NCBI GenBank assembly: GCA_029204225.1
Contig: CM055107.1
Location: forward strand, 15,434,900-15,498,899
Direction of reading: 5' to 3'
Origin: Diphasiastrum complanatum
Taxonomy: Eukaryota > Streptophyta > Lycopodiopsida > Lycopodiales > Lycopodiaceae
Length of the DNA stretch: 64,000 nt
Part shown: in pieces, positions 63,199-64,000 of the stretch
Position numbering within the stretch: position 1 is the stretch's first letter
Layout of the letters: each line of letters opens with the position of its first letter
Program-made: the position numbers and the translations under genes
The notes under the pieces: model-generated
The model's database searches: none
The model's input: the letters and a program-made list of their open reading frames with translations, nothing else
Told to the model about the DNA's origin: nothing

Positions 63199-64000
63199 AT
63201 GCAATACAACGGTCCACATGTAAAGCAATTACCTCGTCATCTACGTCAAGGCTTAAAAGAGATGATGGAAATTGAGGAGCGCATTAATCAAGAGACTAAT
63301 GCATCTGAATCTAGCTCATCTAGATCTACTTCTTTGCAAACAAGTTTCAACGATGAAAATGAGCTTCCAATGAATGATGAATTTGAAGTCATGGGAGACG
63401 TGTTGGATGATATGTACGAGAACAATATTGCAGCTAGACACAATGAACAAGATGAGGAGGCACTTTTGTCTAAAGAAGGAAGAAAATTGCGAGAAGAATC
63501 ACAGACCACATTGTATCCTGGAGCAAAGACATCTCGTTTGGCGACTTCTGTACTTCTTTTAAATCTTCAAGTCAAATATAGATGGAGTGACGAAAGCCTC
63601 ACATCATTATTTGAGTAAAATTTTTTTCATCTACTTGTCATTTTTGCTTTGAAACAAAATTTACAATTTGGACATCGAGTGATATTTTTTTTTACAATGA
63701 CTTCTTTTGTCATGTACAGACTATTTTAAAAACTTCTCCCAAAAGGGAATGTCATGCCTGAGACAAGAGATGAGGCACAAAAGATGTTGACTAACATCGG
63801 GATGGACTAAAAGCAATATCATGCATGTCCAAAAGATTGTATTTTATATCGAGGAAGGTACGAATCACTCAAGAAATGTCCCATTTGTGATACTCCTCGA
63901 TATAGAGATGATTTGCAAGGGGCAACCATTCCGTGCAAAGTTTTACGACATTTTCCAGTAATTCTGCGATTGCAACTTTTATTTCGTTGTAAATCTCTTG
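63199..64000 (+). pseudogene. CACTA (En/Spm) transposase gene, 5' part
   Basis: The frame from 63199 has an acidic, Ser-rich start, then LYPGAKTSRLATSVLLLNLQVKYRWSDESLTSLFE, the Tnp2-type block. After about 104 bp, LLPKGNVMPETRDEAQKMLTNIGM, YHACPKDCILYRGRYESLKKCPICDTPRY and VLRHFPVILRLQLLF follow the CACTA pattern with its Cys cluster. The gap looks like a short GT-AG intron (GTAAAATT...TGTACAG, 63615-63720). TAA just after the splice point and a TAG at 63809 are in frame, so the gene is probably dead. It runs off the window's right edge. Confidence 0.8.

Overview
The window looks like nuclear DNA of a land plant with a large, repeat-rich genome. Supporting features are plant-type Ty1/copia and Ty3/gypsy LTR retrotransposons primed by initiator tRNA-Met (TGGTATCAGAGCC and variants), a CACTA transposase, short inverted-repeat elements, and a typical plant germin-like gene present twice. 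I cannot name the species. No rRNA, tRNA, CRISPR array or bacterial-type operon was seen. Element names (Copia-A to I, Gypsy-A/B, element Y, repeat X) are labels for this window only.

Layout. 1-4804: Copia-A, minus strand, cut by the window edge, lying against an unrecognised coding-like tract (4810-5631). 6065-15631: decayed Gypsy-A, minus strand, carrying a solo LTR (7815-8610, duplication cgttc) and a complete Copia-B (8844-14844, duplication tacat). 15632-19153: 3' half of Copia-C, minus. 19181-24843: LTR-like repeat X joined to decayed Gypsy-B, plus. 25245-25480: degenerate minisatellite. 25481-28690: Copia-D, minus. 28763-37710: element Y, minus, broken by an unclassified 0.8 kb insertion, an internally deleted Copia-E (30334-33863, duplication cagaa) and a Copia-F derivative (34071-37233, plus). 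38685-40370: Copia-G, minus.

39550-55556 is a large inverted duplication. Each arm carries the same germin-like gene (41986-42648 plus; 52810-53472 minus), with gypsy and copia fragments on the outer side. By eye the gene, its promoter and proximal 3' flank are almost identical, while the rest of the arms has diverged, which suggests gene conversion. The spacer holds a plus-strand element Y, a non-autonomous copia derivative (45829-48309, duplication tatag), a MITE, an older inverted pair (44848-45740 / 50020-50925), a (TC)n tract and an unrecognised ORF. Arm 2 alone has a hAT-type MITE with an 8-bp target duplication; arm 1 keeps the empty site.

56339-64000: 5' part of Copia-H, a second repeat X, an AT-rich stretch followed by four copies of a 17-bp palindrome, the LTR and gag of Copia-I, a two-copy tandem duplication, SET-like fragments, and the start of a CACTA transposase gene that runs off the window.

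Only the two germin-like genes look like intact host genes. They encode predicted secreted, metal-binding cupins. Nearly everything else is dead or defective mobile DNA, and its nesting gives a relative insertion history.
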